A model generated the notes under the pieces. The model had not been told where the DNA came from and did not search any database. It worked only from the letters and a program-made list of their open reading frames with translations. From NCBI RefSeq assembly GCF_024166365.1, contig NC_064820.1, positions 56,583,501 through 56,647,500 of the forward strand: 64,000 bases of DNA. The letters are read 5' to 3'. A program made the position numbers and the translations under genes. This DNA is from Elephas maximus indicus. Lineage: Eukaryota; Chordata; Mammalia; Proboscidea; Elephantidae. Positions 20,116 through 32,800 of the stretch are shown one piece after another; positions within the stretch are counted from its first letter, which is position 1, and the number at the start of each line of letters is the position of its first letter.

Positions 20116-21520
20116 AAAAAGCCAATGGTCTCAATTCCTGGTGATGCAAAAAAAACAGCTGTTCAGGCTTTAGAGCAAAAACATACATGATATCTTTGCT
20201 GAGAAATACAGTTATCATTGAAATTAAGCAGCCAGGACAGTAGAAGTTCCAAATTGAGGTTAATTACAAATCAGCTCAAAGATAAAGGGACCTAAGGTCC
20301 AGAAGCACCTTTTAGGAGTGATGGCATACTTGTCATTAACTATGGAAGGAAACAGACTGAACGTGGGTTCCACCCTGCAAACATACCAAGACTAAAAACA
20401 CCATCTTGTTGGAAGATTATCCCCATGTCCAGGGGCACCCTTTCTCCTACCTTCTTCATCTAAATAAAGTGACTCTTAGAGTTTTAACAAACAAAACGCA
20501 TCACAAGGAAAAGTGAAAATTGACAAGTAAACTATATGAAGAACATTTTAGAAACCAGAATATTTGACTATAGAGATAGGTTTCAGGGACTTGGTTAGAT
20601 GAGGATGAGGTTGGATAGATTTCTACAATGATGTCCATGGTTCATGGAGATTAAACAATGACACTTAAGGTAGAAGCGGAAATGGTAAATGTTTTGCTGT
20701 TTATATGTGGCCAAATCACAAGATTAGAGTCTCAGATTGCAATTAAAGGCATCAATTGTTAGTCTGTATAATACATAAACTAGTTAATGCAAATTTCTAA
20801 TTCATCGTGTGCTACATATTCAAAGCCTAAATATATTAAAAATATCGACACTGCTAAATAAGTTCTTTCTTTGAAAGGTAATGACCCAATTCTTTTTAAA
20901 AGTTTATTCCATTTGTGAAAACCCTCTTTAATATGAATAATTATTTAAAATGTTTATCAGAGAACGTTGGCTTTCAACTGAACTCACCAAATGAAAAATT
21001 TGGTGGCGGGAAAGGAGTCTCTTTGGTAGACAAGAGTTTAATGATTAGGACCCAAAAGGTTTTGTTGTCCTCCAGTCTCAGGTTGTCAGAAAGGAAAGGG
21101 AAGTGCAGAAAACACAGGCTGCCATTAAAAGTGAGAAGACCCTAGTGGGGAGACAAGGGTCTTCACAGGTGCAGAGAAGCTACTGGCTTGCCACTAGGAA
21201 TAGGCTCCGAAAAGGAAAGAGCTGGGCAGATAGGGTTTCACAGCCCTTCCGGGAATTGATTTGTTAATTTGTCAGAGGATGCTAGAGATGCTTTAAAGCT
21301 GCCATTGACTAACAAAGTTAAAATGTCAACTTTAACAGGCACTTATGTGTGTTTTGTCAAGGAGGAGCAATAAAACCAACAGTTTGCCTTTTAAACAACA
21401 TTCAGATTAAAGTTTTATTTCATATTTATCAGCATCAATCATTCCTTTCAAAAACCAGACAGTATCTCATTTTCCTTCTTGGAGTTTCCTGCTTTTCCAA
21501 TAATACTGCATGAGGCTAAC
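20116..21520. other. FST downstream region, unique-looking
   Basis: No gene, SINE or LINE recognisable. Continues the transposon-poor zone around FST. Confidence 0.5.
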
Positions 21521-21524
21521 TTAA

Positions 21525-21627
21525 AAACCCAAAAAAACAAACCCATTGCCAGCCAGTCAATTCCGACTCATAGCAACCCTATAGGACAGAATAGAACTGC
21601 CCCATAGGGTCTCCAGAAACAGCCTAG
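21525..21627 (-). mobile_element. AfroSINE, partial
   Basis: Minus-strand tail and body (CAATTCCGACTCATAGCAACC, then GCCCCATAGGGTCTCC) ending at AGAAACAGCC. The head is lost. Confidence 0.85.
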
Positions 21628-21686
21628 CGATATTAATCCAATTTTAATTTAAAGAGAGACTATTTTTTGGTACTAATTAGCCTAAG

Positions 21687-21846
21687 GAGCCCTGGTGGTG
21701 CAGTGGTTAAGAGCTACAGCTGCTAACCAAAATGTCCACAGTTTGCATCCACCAGCCACTCCTGGGAGACCCTACAGGGCACTTCTACTGTGTCCTACAG
21801 GATTGCTATGAGTTGGAATCGACTCAAGGGCAACGGGTTTTGGGTT
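21687..21846 (+). mobile_element. AfroSINE
   Basis: Full plus-strand copy: GGAGCCCTGGTGGTGCAGTG with the Pol III A box, a weak B box, the tail GAGTTGGAATCGACTC and GGGTTTTGGGTTT. Confidence 0.92.
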
Positions 21847-21968
21847 TACACTGTTTCTGGAATTTCAACTATGACCCCAAAAAGTCTAATTCACTTTTGT
21901 ATATAATGTAATTAATAGGAACAGTTGCTAGTAACTAGCATTAATTAGTATGAGTACATCCTAATTAT

Positions 21969-22134
21969 TAAAAACCAAAAAACCCATTGCCGTCGAGTTG
22001 ATTATGACTCATAGTGATCCTGTAGGACAGAATAGAACTGCCCCATAGGGTTTCCAAGGAGTGCCTGGTGGATTTGAACTGCCGACCTTTTGGTTAGCAG
22101 CCATAGCTCTTAATCACTACGCCACCAGGGTTTC
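21969..22134 (-). mobile_element. AfroSINE
   Basis: Full minus-strand copy from AAAAACCAAAAAACCCATTG to CGCCACCAGGGTTTCC. Confidence 0.92.
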
Positions 22135-22625
22135 CTGTCTTAACCATAACCATTAGGAACTGCAAAATGAAAGCAACCATGAAAAAACCTAACAGAAGTC
22201 TAACTTTCATCAGATATGCACTGAAATTAAAATTTACATACTATATGGGAATATGGCTCCTTGAGTATGACAAAAATAAAATATCTGGCATAATTAAAGT
22301 AATTCTCAAACATGACAGCAAAATGCAGTCATTACCTGACCCCAGACTGGATCCTGTACGCCAACAATAAGTGAACCTGAGCAAAAGGTGTATGGGTAAT
22401 TTTACTATATTTCTGCAAGGTTTCATTCAGCAAGTAAAATTATACCCAAATAATCAGTTTTTAAAAAAAAATTAAAGTCATTCACAAGAAGGAAAGGAAC
22501 ACAGCAGACTGCTTCTCTCTCATTCTCTAGGGAAGCAACTAAAATATCAGAGTCATGAAAAAAAATCATTTCCTAAGATCAAAAGACTCTAGAAAATAAT
22601 TCCAGTCACCTTCCCAGGACTACTT

Positions 22626-22738
22626 AAAAACCAAAACCAAATTCGTTGCCCTTGAGTAGATTCCAATTCATAGTGACCCCTACGTGACACTCGCCCAACT
22701 CGCGGTAGCTGTTAACCACTACGTCATCAGGGCTCCAC
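22626..22738 (-). mobile_element. AfroSINE with internal deletion
   Basis: Tail AGATTCCAATTCATAGTGACC and head TTAACCACTACGTCATCAGG are both present, but the middle is replaced by a short unrelated stretch. Confidence 0.75.
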
Positions 22739-22814
22739 CTTACCCCCATTACCCCGTTGCCATCGAGAATCAAAATTGGCAATAACAGAATTTCTAACAC
22801 CTAAACCATTCCCA

Positions 22815-23042
22815 GGAAACCCTGGTGGTGAAGTGGTTAAGAGCTATGCTGCTAACCAAAAGGTCGGCACTTCGATTCCACCAGGCCCTCCTTGGAAACC
22901 GTACGGTGCAGTTCTACTCTGACTTGGCGATCTGCTCCTATAAAGATTACAGCCTAGGAAAACCTACGGGGCAGTCCTACTCTGTCCTATAGGGTCACTG
23001 TGAGTTGGAATCAACTTGACAACACACAACAACAAAACAACA
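22815..23042 (+). mobile_element. AfroSINE, long form
   Basis: Plus-strand head AGGAAACCCTGGTGGTGAAG, the extra middle block ATAAAGATTACAGCCTAGGA that marks the longer subfamily, and tail GTGAGTTGGAATCAACTTGA followed by CAACAACAAAACAACA. The body is partly duplicated (two TCTACTCTG blocks). Confidence 0.9.
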
Positions 23043-24426
23043 GTGTTACAGTAATTGTTATTAATTAAAGAAAAAAATAAAAGGTGGAAGTGTGACTCAT
23101 CAGCCAAACCCTACCTTGAAAGTGCAATGAATGGGAGATGGGAGATGGCACCAACTGAGACCAGAAGCACCAGTGGGAACTTTTTTTTTTTAATGGCAGT
23201 TAAATGTAATTTTTAAGTATTTATGTTAATATTTAACACAACTTCGTGATGTTCTAGGGATTACAGCAAAAGTGCATATTTCAAGACAATAGAATTAAAT
23301 ATATTATTTCTCATGCCAATTTAGAAAGAAATTCATTCATCCACCAACAATTTGCAAAGCCATAGAATGTGCCTTTTTCCTTTTTAGTCACACAGTCAAC
23401 AAAATCCCTGGTAGTAAAATAAAATCAACCTTTTCTAATTTTAATACAACTTCCTATTTGAGGACTATGGATACCTAAAGATATTGTTAGGATAAATGTT
23501 TCCAAAATTCCAAAAATCTTCACATAATTGCACAATTATCAGATATAAAATGCTGTACACATTATTTAATTAATGAATTTCATTTATTAAACACAGCTTT
23601 CAAAGCCTGTGTCCTCAGACTGACATATTTCTGTTCTCCACATTTCACTTTCCATTCAGATCAGCACTCAATCCTTCTTCAGCCAAAAATTGTCATGTAA
23701 ATAGACTCCAAGCATGCCTGTCATACGTATTCAGCAGACCTGCCCAGACATGTCTGAATCCCTGCTTCTGTTTAGCTGGAACCTCACCAGGGGTATTGGA
23801 TGGTCCCTGGGGTTTGCCATCCTTGGACTACAGCTATCTTGGCTGGTACCATCAAGATTCCTGCAGCTGAGTCCTTCAGACACTTAAAAACATATTCTCT
23901 GGATCAGATCAAATGTAGTCCTGGCAAAGTTGTAATTTGTCATTTTTCTATTTTAAGAATATGGTCAGGGAACCAACTGGTCATGCTGAAAGCCAGATAC
24001 ACTCCCACCAAAGTCTCTTGTATTCATTCCCCAAGGACTCAGGTCTCTCTAGCTGAAGAGCAAGTATAAGCTTTTCTCAAGGACTTAGAGCCCTAGACCA
24101 AAGTCAGAGATAAAGTCATATGATCCTGGTGAGGAAGATGAGAGCTGCTACATCCACCTCAGTTCCAAGAAGAAAGGACCTCAGTAGAACTTTTTTCTTT
24201 TTCAGCACGAGGAAAATTGATTGATAGGATGATTTCATGATCATGGTGCAGTGATAAGAATTGAAAGATGGCAGTAAAGGCCAGTCTCTAGTTTCTTGAG
24301 ATTGCCTTGGGTCTATGACTCAATGGCAGCAGGTAACAGAGCGGCTGGCTTACTCAAAAGGCCAGTAATACCTGGAGCTCCTAAGGTAGTATCAGTGTCC
24401 TAGGAAAAGTCACCAAAATGGACATC
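23043..24426. other. Intergenic, nothing recognised
   Basis: No gene or repeat that I can name. One small open frame (23800-24069) lacks motifs. Confidence 0.5.
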
Positions 24427-24512
24427 TTGTTGTTAGGTACTATAGAGTTGGCTCCGACTCATAGCAACCCTATATACAACAGAATGAAACATTGCTTGGT
24501 TCTGCTGGTCAT
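24427..24512 (-). mobile_element. RTE LINE, 3' end fragment
   Basis: GTTGTTAGGTACTATAGAG, then TCCGACTCATAGCAACCC and ACAACAGAATGAAACATTGC: the reverse complement of the RTE 3' end. Confidence 0.8.
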
Positions 24513-24554
24513 GTGGAACCAGGACCTAATCACTGAAGTTTCCAAATATAAAAT

Positions 24555-25272
24555 AGTGTTACTCGAGGTGTAGGGCCTGGACCAGCAGCATCAACATTAC
24601 CTGGAATGTGACCCAGCTGGAGCTGGACCAGCAGCATCAACATTACCTAGAATGTGACCCAGCTGGAGCTGGACTTACAAGGACTCACAAGGACCATCAA
24701 CTGGGCCCTTGAGGTATAAAGACAATAGCTAGGACAATCTTGGAAAACATCTTTTAGGGAGACTTTCACATAAACAAATCATCAAACAGAGCACAAAAAA
24801 CCTTTCAATCTTACCTTTTTCTATTAACATTTAGTGAATAGAAGATCTGTTGGACCAATGAAGACCCTCCTGACTGAAACCCATACCGATGATAAGAAAG
24901 ACAATTCAAAATGTAGAATCACAAAGACTTAACAGTTTCTAGCCAATCTGTGCAAAGGTGAAGCTTTCAATGGTTTTGTCCATTCGTAATGTTAATATGT
25001 ACTGGTCATTCTGTAATATTCCTTGAACTAGGACAGACATGGCTCTAGCAGCCTGCTTGTCCATTTTTCCACTTTTACCTCTGAATATATGCTGAATAAA
25101 ATCTTGCTCTTAGCTTTACTAAACTTTGTGATGTTTTTACCTTAAAACAGTTTTCAGACACTACCCCAGAACTACTGAATCAAATTCCCTAAGATCAGGG
25201 CCTAGGAATCTATGGTTTAACAAACTCGCCAGGTGATTCTTATGTGCACGGAAGTTTGAGAACTACTGCCCC
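24555..25272 (-). mobile_element. MER5A-like hAT fragment, split
   Basis: Two parts of a MER5A-like element on the minus strand. At 24570-24600 is GGACCAGCAGCATCAACATT (one end) and at 25150-25270 is GAACTACTGAATCAAATTCC through GAAGTTTGAGAACTACTG (the other end). About 480 bases between them are foreign and unidentified. The recognition is from memory of the consensus. Confidence 0.6.
24577..24668. repeat. 46-bp tandem duplication
   Basis: Two nearly identical 46-base units (24577-24622 and 24623-24668) starting CTGGACCAGCAGC, plus the first six bases of a third. The duplication includes one end of the MER5A-like fragment. Confidence 0.9.
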
Positions 25273-26101
25273 AGAGTCACTTTAAGCCCTCTGTGAGCCA
25301 TAGCTGCCAGATGTGCCAACGGCAGCCAGAATTCCTATGCATTGGTCCTTCCAGGGCAACCAGGTTCAGCCTGTACCCCCCAGCCTGACCTGGCTAAGAT
25401 CCCCACATGCAATTTGGCCTTATGCTACAGGAATGTGCCTGCTGGTGACAAAGGCAATTGGCCATAGACATCACAGGCATAATTTTCCTAACAAAATATT
25501 CTTCCTCTTCACTACCTTAAGGGAGGCTCTCCCAGTGAGACCTAGGCTAGACTGACTAGGAGCTATGGATTTGCCTTGACAGTCTCTCCCAGCCATATAT
25601 ATTGGTTGGTAAGTTTGCCAAGAAAAGACTAGAATTCTGAATGAAGAGTAGTCACATTCCAACCCTGGTCTTGCCTCAAAACTGGCATTTTGTCCTCTTC
25701 TTTTTCTTGGCACTTACCTGTGATTCTTCCAAGAGTTCTACACACCTTCTTAGAATGGAACATCAGTCTCATCTATCAGTCAGCAAACCAAAAAGGCTAC
25801 TCACATCATACTACCTCCTCTAAGAATGGGGGGACCTAAGCAACTGAGCTGTACTAGAAGTGCAGGCTACAGGCAATTTTAAGTGAAATGCTCCAAGGGA
25901 TGCATTCAGAAGCAAAAAGATCCCAAGATCTATAGTCTGAACCAAAAGTGAAGGGTGCTCTTGCTTCATCTTCTGCCATTCCACTCCTCCTGGCCTCATC
26001 TCTTTTTCTTCCTGATGCATCTCAGCTATTCTTTCACCAGAACCTTAGTTCAGTGACTTCATGTCAACTTCTCCACACCTTCCTGTCAAAATCCTAACTG
26101 C
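25273..26101. other. Intergenic, nothing recognised
   Basis: No gene or repeat signature seen. Small open frames on both strands lack motifs. Confidence 0.5.
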
Positions 26102-26357
26102 AGATGAAGAGTGAGCTAATTATATCAAGTGGTCACTTGAGACTGTATTGGCATCTCCTGTCTGGAGAGGGGATAGGAGGATAGAGAGAGTTGGAAGCTG
26201 GCAAAATTGTCACAAAAGGAGAGACTGGAAGGGCTGACTCATTAGGGGGAGAGCAAGTGGAAGTACGGAGTAAGGTGTATATAAACTTATATGTGACAGT
26301 CTGACTTGATTTGTAAATGTTCACTTGAAGCTCAATAAAAGTTAATTTAAAAAAAAA
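26102..26357 (+). mobile_element. L1 3' end, 5'-truncated insertion
   Basis: Matches the L1 3'UTR at 47808-48060 (TCTGGAGAGGGGATAGG, GCTGACTCATTAGGGGGAG, GTGTATATAAACTTATATG, TTGTAAATGTTCACTTGAAG) and ends in poly(A). It is bracketed by the duplicated AAATCCTAACTGC at 26089-26101 and about 26359-26371, a typical LINE-mediated insertion. Confidence 0.9.
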
Positions 26358-26371
26358 AAAATCCTAACTGC

Positions 26372-26971
26372 GGATCAATGAAATTCACTTTCTCCACACG
26401 TACATCTCTGATGCTGAGCAGCAATAAAATCCTCAAAAAGTAGGAACTAGTGCAGCAAAACACGTATGAGATCTACTCTCAACTGGGTTCTTTAAATGCC
26501 TGAGCAATAATTGCCACAAAACAAGTATGAGATCTACTTTCAACTGGGTTCTTTAAATGCCTGAGCAATTACTTTATGTACATTCTCTATCCCACTCTAC
26601 TCTCTGGTATTTCCAAACCTTCACCCCTCTTCTCAAACAGCATATCTACACACCCCTCAACCCCCTAATATCAGTGAACTTTATCTCAACCATAAATTTG
26701 CCCAGTTCCATGCCATTTCTAATTTCCTTCCATCTAATTTAGGAGAATCTCATTTTCATATCTGTGCTTGCCACCACTCCCCACCCATCTCCAAAAATGT
26801 GCTCCATCTGTTAGCAGCTTTCTCTCCATCGCTTTCCTATACAGTGGTTTTATTAATCTGAGCCTATAAATATGCTTCATAAAAAATGTTTACAATGTTG
26901 TAGAAATTAAAATAATAGAATTAATAAAGTTCATCTAATTCAAAGTTTTATTTATTTATTTATTTTTTGTA
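26372..26971. other. Intergenic with a 61-bp tandem duplication
   Basis: No gene seen. Two copies of a 61-base unit containing TATGAGATCTACT and TCAACTGGGTTCTTTAAATG lie at about 26456-26576. A TTTATT run is at 26946-26965. Confidence 0.6.
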
Positions 26972-27035
26972 GTTGTTGTTAGGTGTCATTAAGTTGGCTT
27001 CGAATCTTAACAAACTTATGTATAACAGAACAAAC
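26972..27035 (-). mobile_element. RTE 3' end, left half split by L1-A
   Basis: GTTGTTGTTAGGTGTCATTAAG onward is the reverse complement of the RTE 3' terminus. It is cut at AGAACAAAC and resumes after the L1 at 34549, so it was the target of that L1. Confidence 0.8.
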
Positions 27036-28520
27036 CCTGGAGGTGGGGCCAAGGTGCCAAAGTAGTCAGATGCTTCCTGGGATCACTCTTACAACAAAGA
27101 CCTGAAAAAACAAGTGAATCAATTCTATATAACAATACAGGAGCCCTGAACATCAAAGACAAAGTTAAGGAATCAGACTGAGTGGCAGGGGGAGGGAGAG
27201 ATGGTTCAGAAGCAGCAAGGAGTTGCCAGACCTGACCTGGCCGACACCAATGCCCTGCAGGCTGGATTGGCTAGTGCATGAGAGGTGAGGCTATGGCACT
27301 CGAGATGCATTTTCCACATTGGAAGAGATCGAGTGGTGGAGAGTCTACTCAAGCCTCTAGAACCAGTGAGAAAGGGTGCTTAATTGGTGAAAGATAAGTA
27401 CAAGCGTCCAATCTACCCAGCAGATAAAAAAAAAAAAGGAAAACCCCCTTTTTGGGAAGTACTCTTTTCCTGTTTAATTGCTCCCTCCCCACTCTACTCT
27501 GGGTCCCAGTCTGGCTTCAGTGATTGCTGTGCCCTGTAGGCCAAAGGAGGACCCATCACATGCTCTAAGCCACTCTCCCAGCTCTGGAGGTGGAAGAAAT
27601 TAACAAACAGGAAAAAATAATCTGCCGGTTCCCCTAAGCCGGGAACTCAGGGCAGGCACAGCCCCTTTGCCTAGGTACAAAGGTGAACACCTTTCATCGT
27701 TGCATAGACCTGTATGGGCCCATTTCAACAGCATAGGCCCTCATTAGCACTGTACAACAGGGTATATACCTGATGCCTATTTTCAACTGTATCAGCTAAA
27801 AGGGGGAGTGGCAGATTCATGACATTTGACATCACCCTGCCCATTAAGCAGGGTCACACCTACACACATCAGGGGCCTCAGGACCAGTGGCACCACCCAC
27901 TCTACCGAGGCACCAGTAACAAGGGTCCAAGAATGAGTTGTGATTCCCAGTCCTAACAGCCAACAGCATAGAGTGCTCAATAGTCTGGCTGCAAAATCCA
28001 CCTACCTATGTGCTCTAGGGAACAGAGACATGCATTCCACCCAGACACTCAGGGGCAGCAGTAAGCTCCCTGCCTAGATCAGCATATGACAACTACTACA
28101 GCCAGATACTTGTGCCTACTCCAAACACCCCTGCTCATCTCAAACTGTATGTTAAAGCCTGCATCACACACTCAGTGAATGATGACCTAGACATCTGAGC
28201 TGAATCCACATAAGAAAAGTAAACAGACTCCTAGGGTGACATACATAGTAACAGCTCTAGATACCTGGAGACAGGACATGAGAGCTTCAAAGACTCCAGT
28301 AATCAAACTAGCTTACACGACCAGCATCTTTGGGCATATCAAAATAAAACAAACTAGAAGCTAGGACACAGTAAACAAACAAAAAATAAATAAATATAAT
28401 AACTTATTGATGGCTCAGAGACAACAGTCAATATCAAATCACATAAAGAGGCAGATCGTGAAGGCTTCAGCAAGCCACAAAAACAAATAATCAAGAAACC
28501 TTCTGGAGGAAGAGAATTTC

Positions 28521-28892
28521 TTGGAATTACTGGAGGTAGAATTCAAAAGATTAATATACGGAGCTCTTCAAGAGATCAGGAAGGAGATCAGACAAAACGC
28601 AGACCAAGCCAAGGAACACCCAGACAAAGTGACAGGGGAATCTAGGAAGGTTATACAAGAACATTATGACAAATTGAACAGGCTGCAAGAATCCATAGAG
28701 AGACAGCAAATGGAAATCCAAAAGATTAACAATAAAATTTCAAAATTAGGCAACTCAATAGAAAGTCATAGCAGCAGAATTGAGGCAATGGAAGTCAGAA
28801 TTAGTAAGACTGAAGATAAAGCACTTGATACCAACTTATTTGAGGAAAAATCAGATAAAAGAATTTTTTTTTTTTTAATGAAGAAACCCTAA
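28521..28892 (+). pseudogene. L1-A ORF1p N-terminal fragment
   Basis: 123-residue frame rich in heptad-spaced leucine, isoleucine and charged residues (LQESIERQQMEIQKINNKIS), the coiled coil of ORF1p that trimerises this RNA chaperone. An A/T-run at about 28864-28877 shifts the frame, and the RNA-binding part follows in broken frames to about 29430. Confidence 0.85.
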
Positions 28893-29869
28893 GAATTATG
28901 TGGGACTCTCTCAAGACGAATAACCTACGAGTGATTGGAATACCAGAATGGGGGGTGGGGGTATAACAGAAAATACAAAGAGAATTGTTAAAGATTTGTT
29001 GGCAGAAAACTTCCCTGATATTGGGAAAGATACAAAGATATCTATCCAAGAACCTCATTGAATCCCATACAAGGTAGATCCCAAAAGAAAGCCACCAAAA
29101 CAAATTATAATCAAACGTACCAAAACCAAAGATAAAGAGACAACTTTAAGAGCCAGCTAGGGATAAATAAAAAGTCATCTATGAAGAAGAGTCGGTAAGA
29201 CTAAGCTCGAACTACTCAGCAGAAACCTTGTAGGCAAGAAGACAATGGGACGGCATATATAAAACCTTGAAGGAAAAAAAATTGCCAACCAAGATTTAAA
29301 TATCCAGCAAAACTGTCTCTCAAATATGATGGCAAAATTAGGGCATTTACAGATAAACAGAAATTTAGGGAATTTGTAAAAACCAAACCAAAATTACATG
29401 AAATGCTAAAGGGAGTCCTCTGGTTAGAAAATCAGTAATATCAGACAACAACCCAAGAACAGAACAAAGGACAGAACAAGGAGATATCAACCCAGATAGG
29501 GAAGTCACAAAAATAAATCGAAGCTAAAACACTGAAAACAGGGAAACAGAGATGTCAATATGCAAAGGATGACAACATTAAAACAATAAAGAGGGCCTAA
29601 ATAATGTAGTTGTAAGTCTTTCATACGGAGAGGAGGTCAAGGCGATATGAAGAAATAAAAGACTGGGTTAAGCTTTGAAAAACAGGGGTAAATATTAAGG
29701 TAACCAAAAAGGAAACAATCCTACACATCAAAATAAAAAGAAGAAAAACTGAAAGACTCAACAAATACAAAATCAACAACGATGCAAAAGATGTGAAGAA
29801 AATACATAAAGGAAATTAAGAGGAACAAAGAAGCTCTCAACAACATACACACACAAAAACTACATCAAA

Positions 29870-32800
29870 ATGACAGCACTAAACTCATACCTATCGATAA
29901 TTACACTGAATGTAAATGGAATAAATGCACAAATAAAGAGACAGAGAGTGGCAGAACAGATTTAAAAAATACGATCCATTTATATGCTGCTGTCTCAGTT
30001 CACCTTAGACTTAAAGACAGAAACAAACTAAAATTCAAAGGATGGAAAAAAATATATCAAGCAAACCACAACCGAAAAACAGCAGGAGTGGGCAATATTA
30101 ATCTCTGACAAAATAAACTTTAAAACAAAATCCACCACGAAGGATAAGGAAGGAAACTATATAACCATTAAAGGGTCAATACACCAGGAAGACATAATCA
30201 TAATAAATATTTATGCACCCAATGACAGGGATCTAAAATACATAAACTCTAGCAGCACTGAAAAGAGAAATAGACAATTTCACAATAATAATAGAAGATT
30301 TCAGCACCCCACTTTCAGTGAAGGACAGAACATCCAGAAAGAAGCTCAAGACATGGAAAATCCAAATGCCACAATCAACCAACCTGACCTTATAGACATA
30401 TACAGAACACTCAACCCAACAGCAGCCAGGTATACTTTCCTTTCCAGCACACATGGAACATTATGCAGGATAGACCACATATTAGGTCACAAAGCTAGCC
30501 TTAAAAGAATGTGAAACACTGAAATATTACAAAGCATCTTTTCTGATCATCAAGCCATAAAAGTAGAAATCAATAAAAAAAAAAAAAGGAAAAAAATCAA
30601 ATACATGGAAACTGAACAATACCTTGCTCAAAAACTATTGAGTTATAGAAGAAATTAAGGACAGAAAAAAGAAATTCACAGAATCAAATGAGAATGAAAA
30701 CACATCTTACCATAACATTTTGGACACAGCAAAAGCAGTACTCAGAGGTCAATTTATAGCAATAAGTGCACACATCCAAAAAGAAGAAAGGGCCCAAATC
30801 AAAACATAAAACCTACAACTCAAACAAGTAGAAAGACAACAGCAAAAGGAGCCCTTGGGCACCAGAAGGAAATAATAAAAATTAGAGCAGCATTAAATGA
30901 AATAGAGAATAGGAAAACAACTGAAAGAGTTAACAAGATCAAATGCTAGTTCTTTGAAAAGATCAACAAAATCGATAAACCTTTGGCCGAACTGACAAAA
31001 GAAAAACTCAAGAGGAAGCAAATAACTCAAATAAGAAATGAGATGGGCGATGTCACAACAGACCCCACTGAAATTAAAGTGATCATAACAGAATACTATG
31101 AAAAATTGTATTCCAACAAATTTGAAAACCTAGATGAAATGGACAAATTTCTAGAAACACACTACCCACCTAAACTAACACAAACAGAGGTAGAACAAAT
31201 AAATAAACCCATAACAAAAGAAGAGATCGAAGAGGTAATTAAACACATCCGCCCCCCCACACACACACACACATACACACGCACACACAAAAAGCCCTCG
31301 TCCTGATAGTTTCACTGGAGAATTCTACCAAACTTTCAGAGAAGAGTTAACACCAGTACTACTACATGTATTTCAGAGCATAGAAAATGATGGAATACTC
31401 CCAAACTCATCCTGTGAAGCCAGCATAATTCTGATACCAAAAACAGGTAAAGACACCACAAAAAAAGAAAACTACAGACCAATACCCCTCATGAACACAT
31501 ACTCAAAAATCCTCAACAAAATTCTAGCCAACAGAATTCAAGAACATATCAAAAAATAATTCACCATGACCAAGAGAGATTCATATCAGGTATCCAGGAA
31601 TAGTTCAACATTAGAAAAACAATCAATAAAACCAACACAGAAATAAAACTTGAAGCACTTACTGATGAAGATCAGGGTCCACAGCCTTCAGTAGGGGTTG
31701 CACCTCAACATAAAGAAAACAAAAATCCTTACAACTGGACCAATGAGCAACATCATGATAAATGGAGAAAGGATTGATGTTGTCAAGGATTTCATTTTAC
31801 TTGGATCCACAATCAACAGCCATGGAAGTAGCAGTCAAGAAATCAAAAGACGCGTTGCATTGGGTAAATCTGCTGCAAAGGACTTCTTTAAAGCGTTGAA
31901 GAGCAAAGACGTCACCTTGAAGACTAAGGTGTGCCTGACCCAAGCCATGGTATTTTCAATCACATAATATGCATGTGAAAGCTGGACGATGAATAAGGAA
32001 GGCCGAAGAAGAATTGACACCTTTGAATTGTGGTGTTGGCAAGGAATATTGAATATACCATGGATTGCCAAAAGAACGAACAAATCTATCTTAGAAGAGG
32101 TACAACCTGAATGCTCCTTAGAAGCAAGGATGGCAAGACTGCTTCTTACATATTTTGGACATGTTGTCAGGAGGGATCAGTCCCTGGAGAAGGACGCCAT
32201 GCTTGGCAAAGTATAGGGTCAGCAGAAAAAAGGAAGACCCTCAATGAGGTGGATTGACACAGTGGCTGCAACAATGAGCTCAAGCATAACAATGATCGTG
32301 AGGATGGCACAGGACCAAGCAGTGGTTTGTTCTGTTGTTCATAGGGTCGCTATGACTCAGCACTGACTCAACGGCACCTAACAACAACAGCAACATAAAT
32401 AAAACAAAAGACAAGAACCACATGATCTTATCGATTGACAAAGAAAAGGCATTTGACAAAGTCCAAAGTCCAACACCCATTCATCCACCTATGAGCAGCT
32501 AATATCTGACAAAGGTCCAAAGTCCATTGAATGGGGAAAAGACATTCTCTTTAACAAATGGTTTTGGCATAACTGGATATCTATCTCCAAAAAAATTGAA
32601 ATAAGACCCATACCTCACACCATGCACAAAAACTAACTCAAAATGAATCAAAGACCTAAATATAAAATCTAAAAATGATAAAGATTATGGAAGAAAAAAT
32701 AGGGACAACACTAGGAGCCCTAATACATGGCATAAACAGAATACAAACCATAACTAACAATGCGCAAACACCAGAAGAGAAACTAGATAACTGGGAGCCC

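Noticed and set aside
23800..24069. Small open frame of 89 residues
   Set aside because: No motif, no splice context, length expected by chance.
31254..31290. CA-rich run in L1-A as an independent coding tail
   Set aside because: It is a microsatellite expansion inside degraded ORF2.
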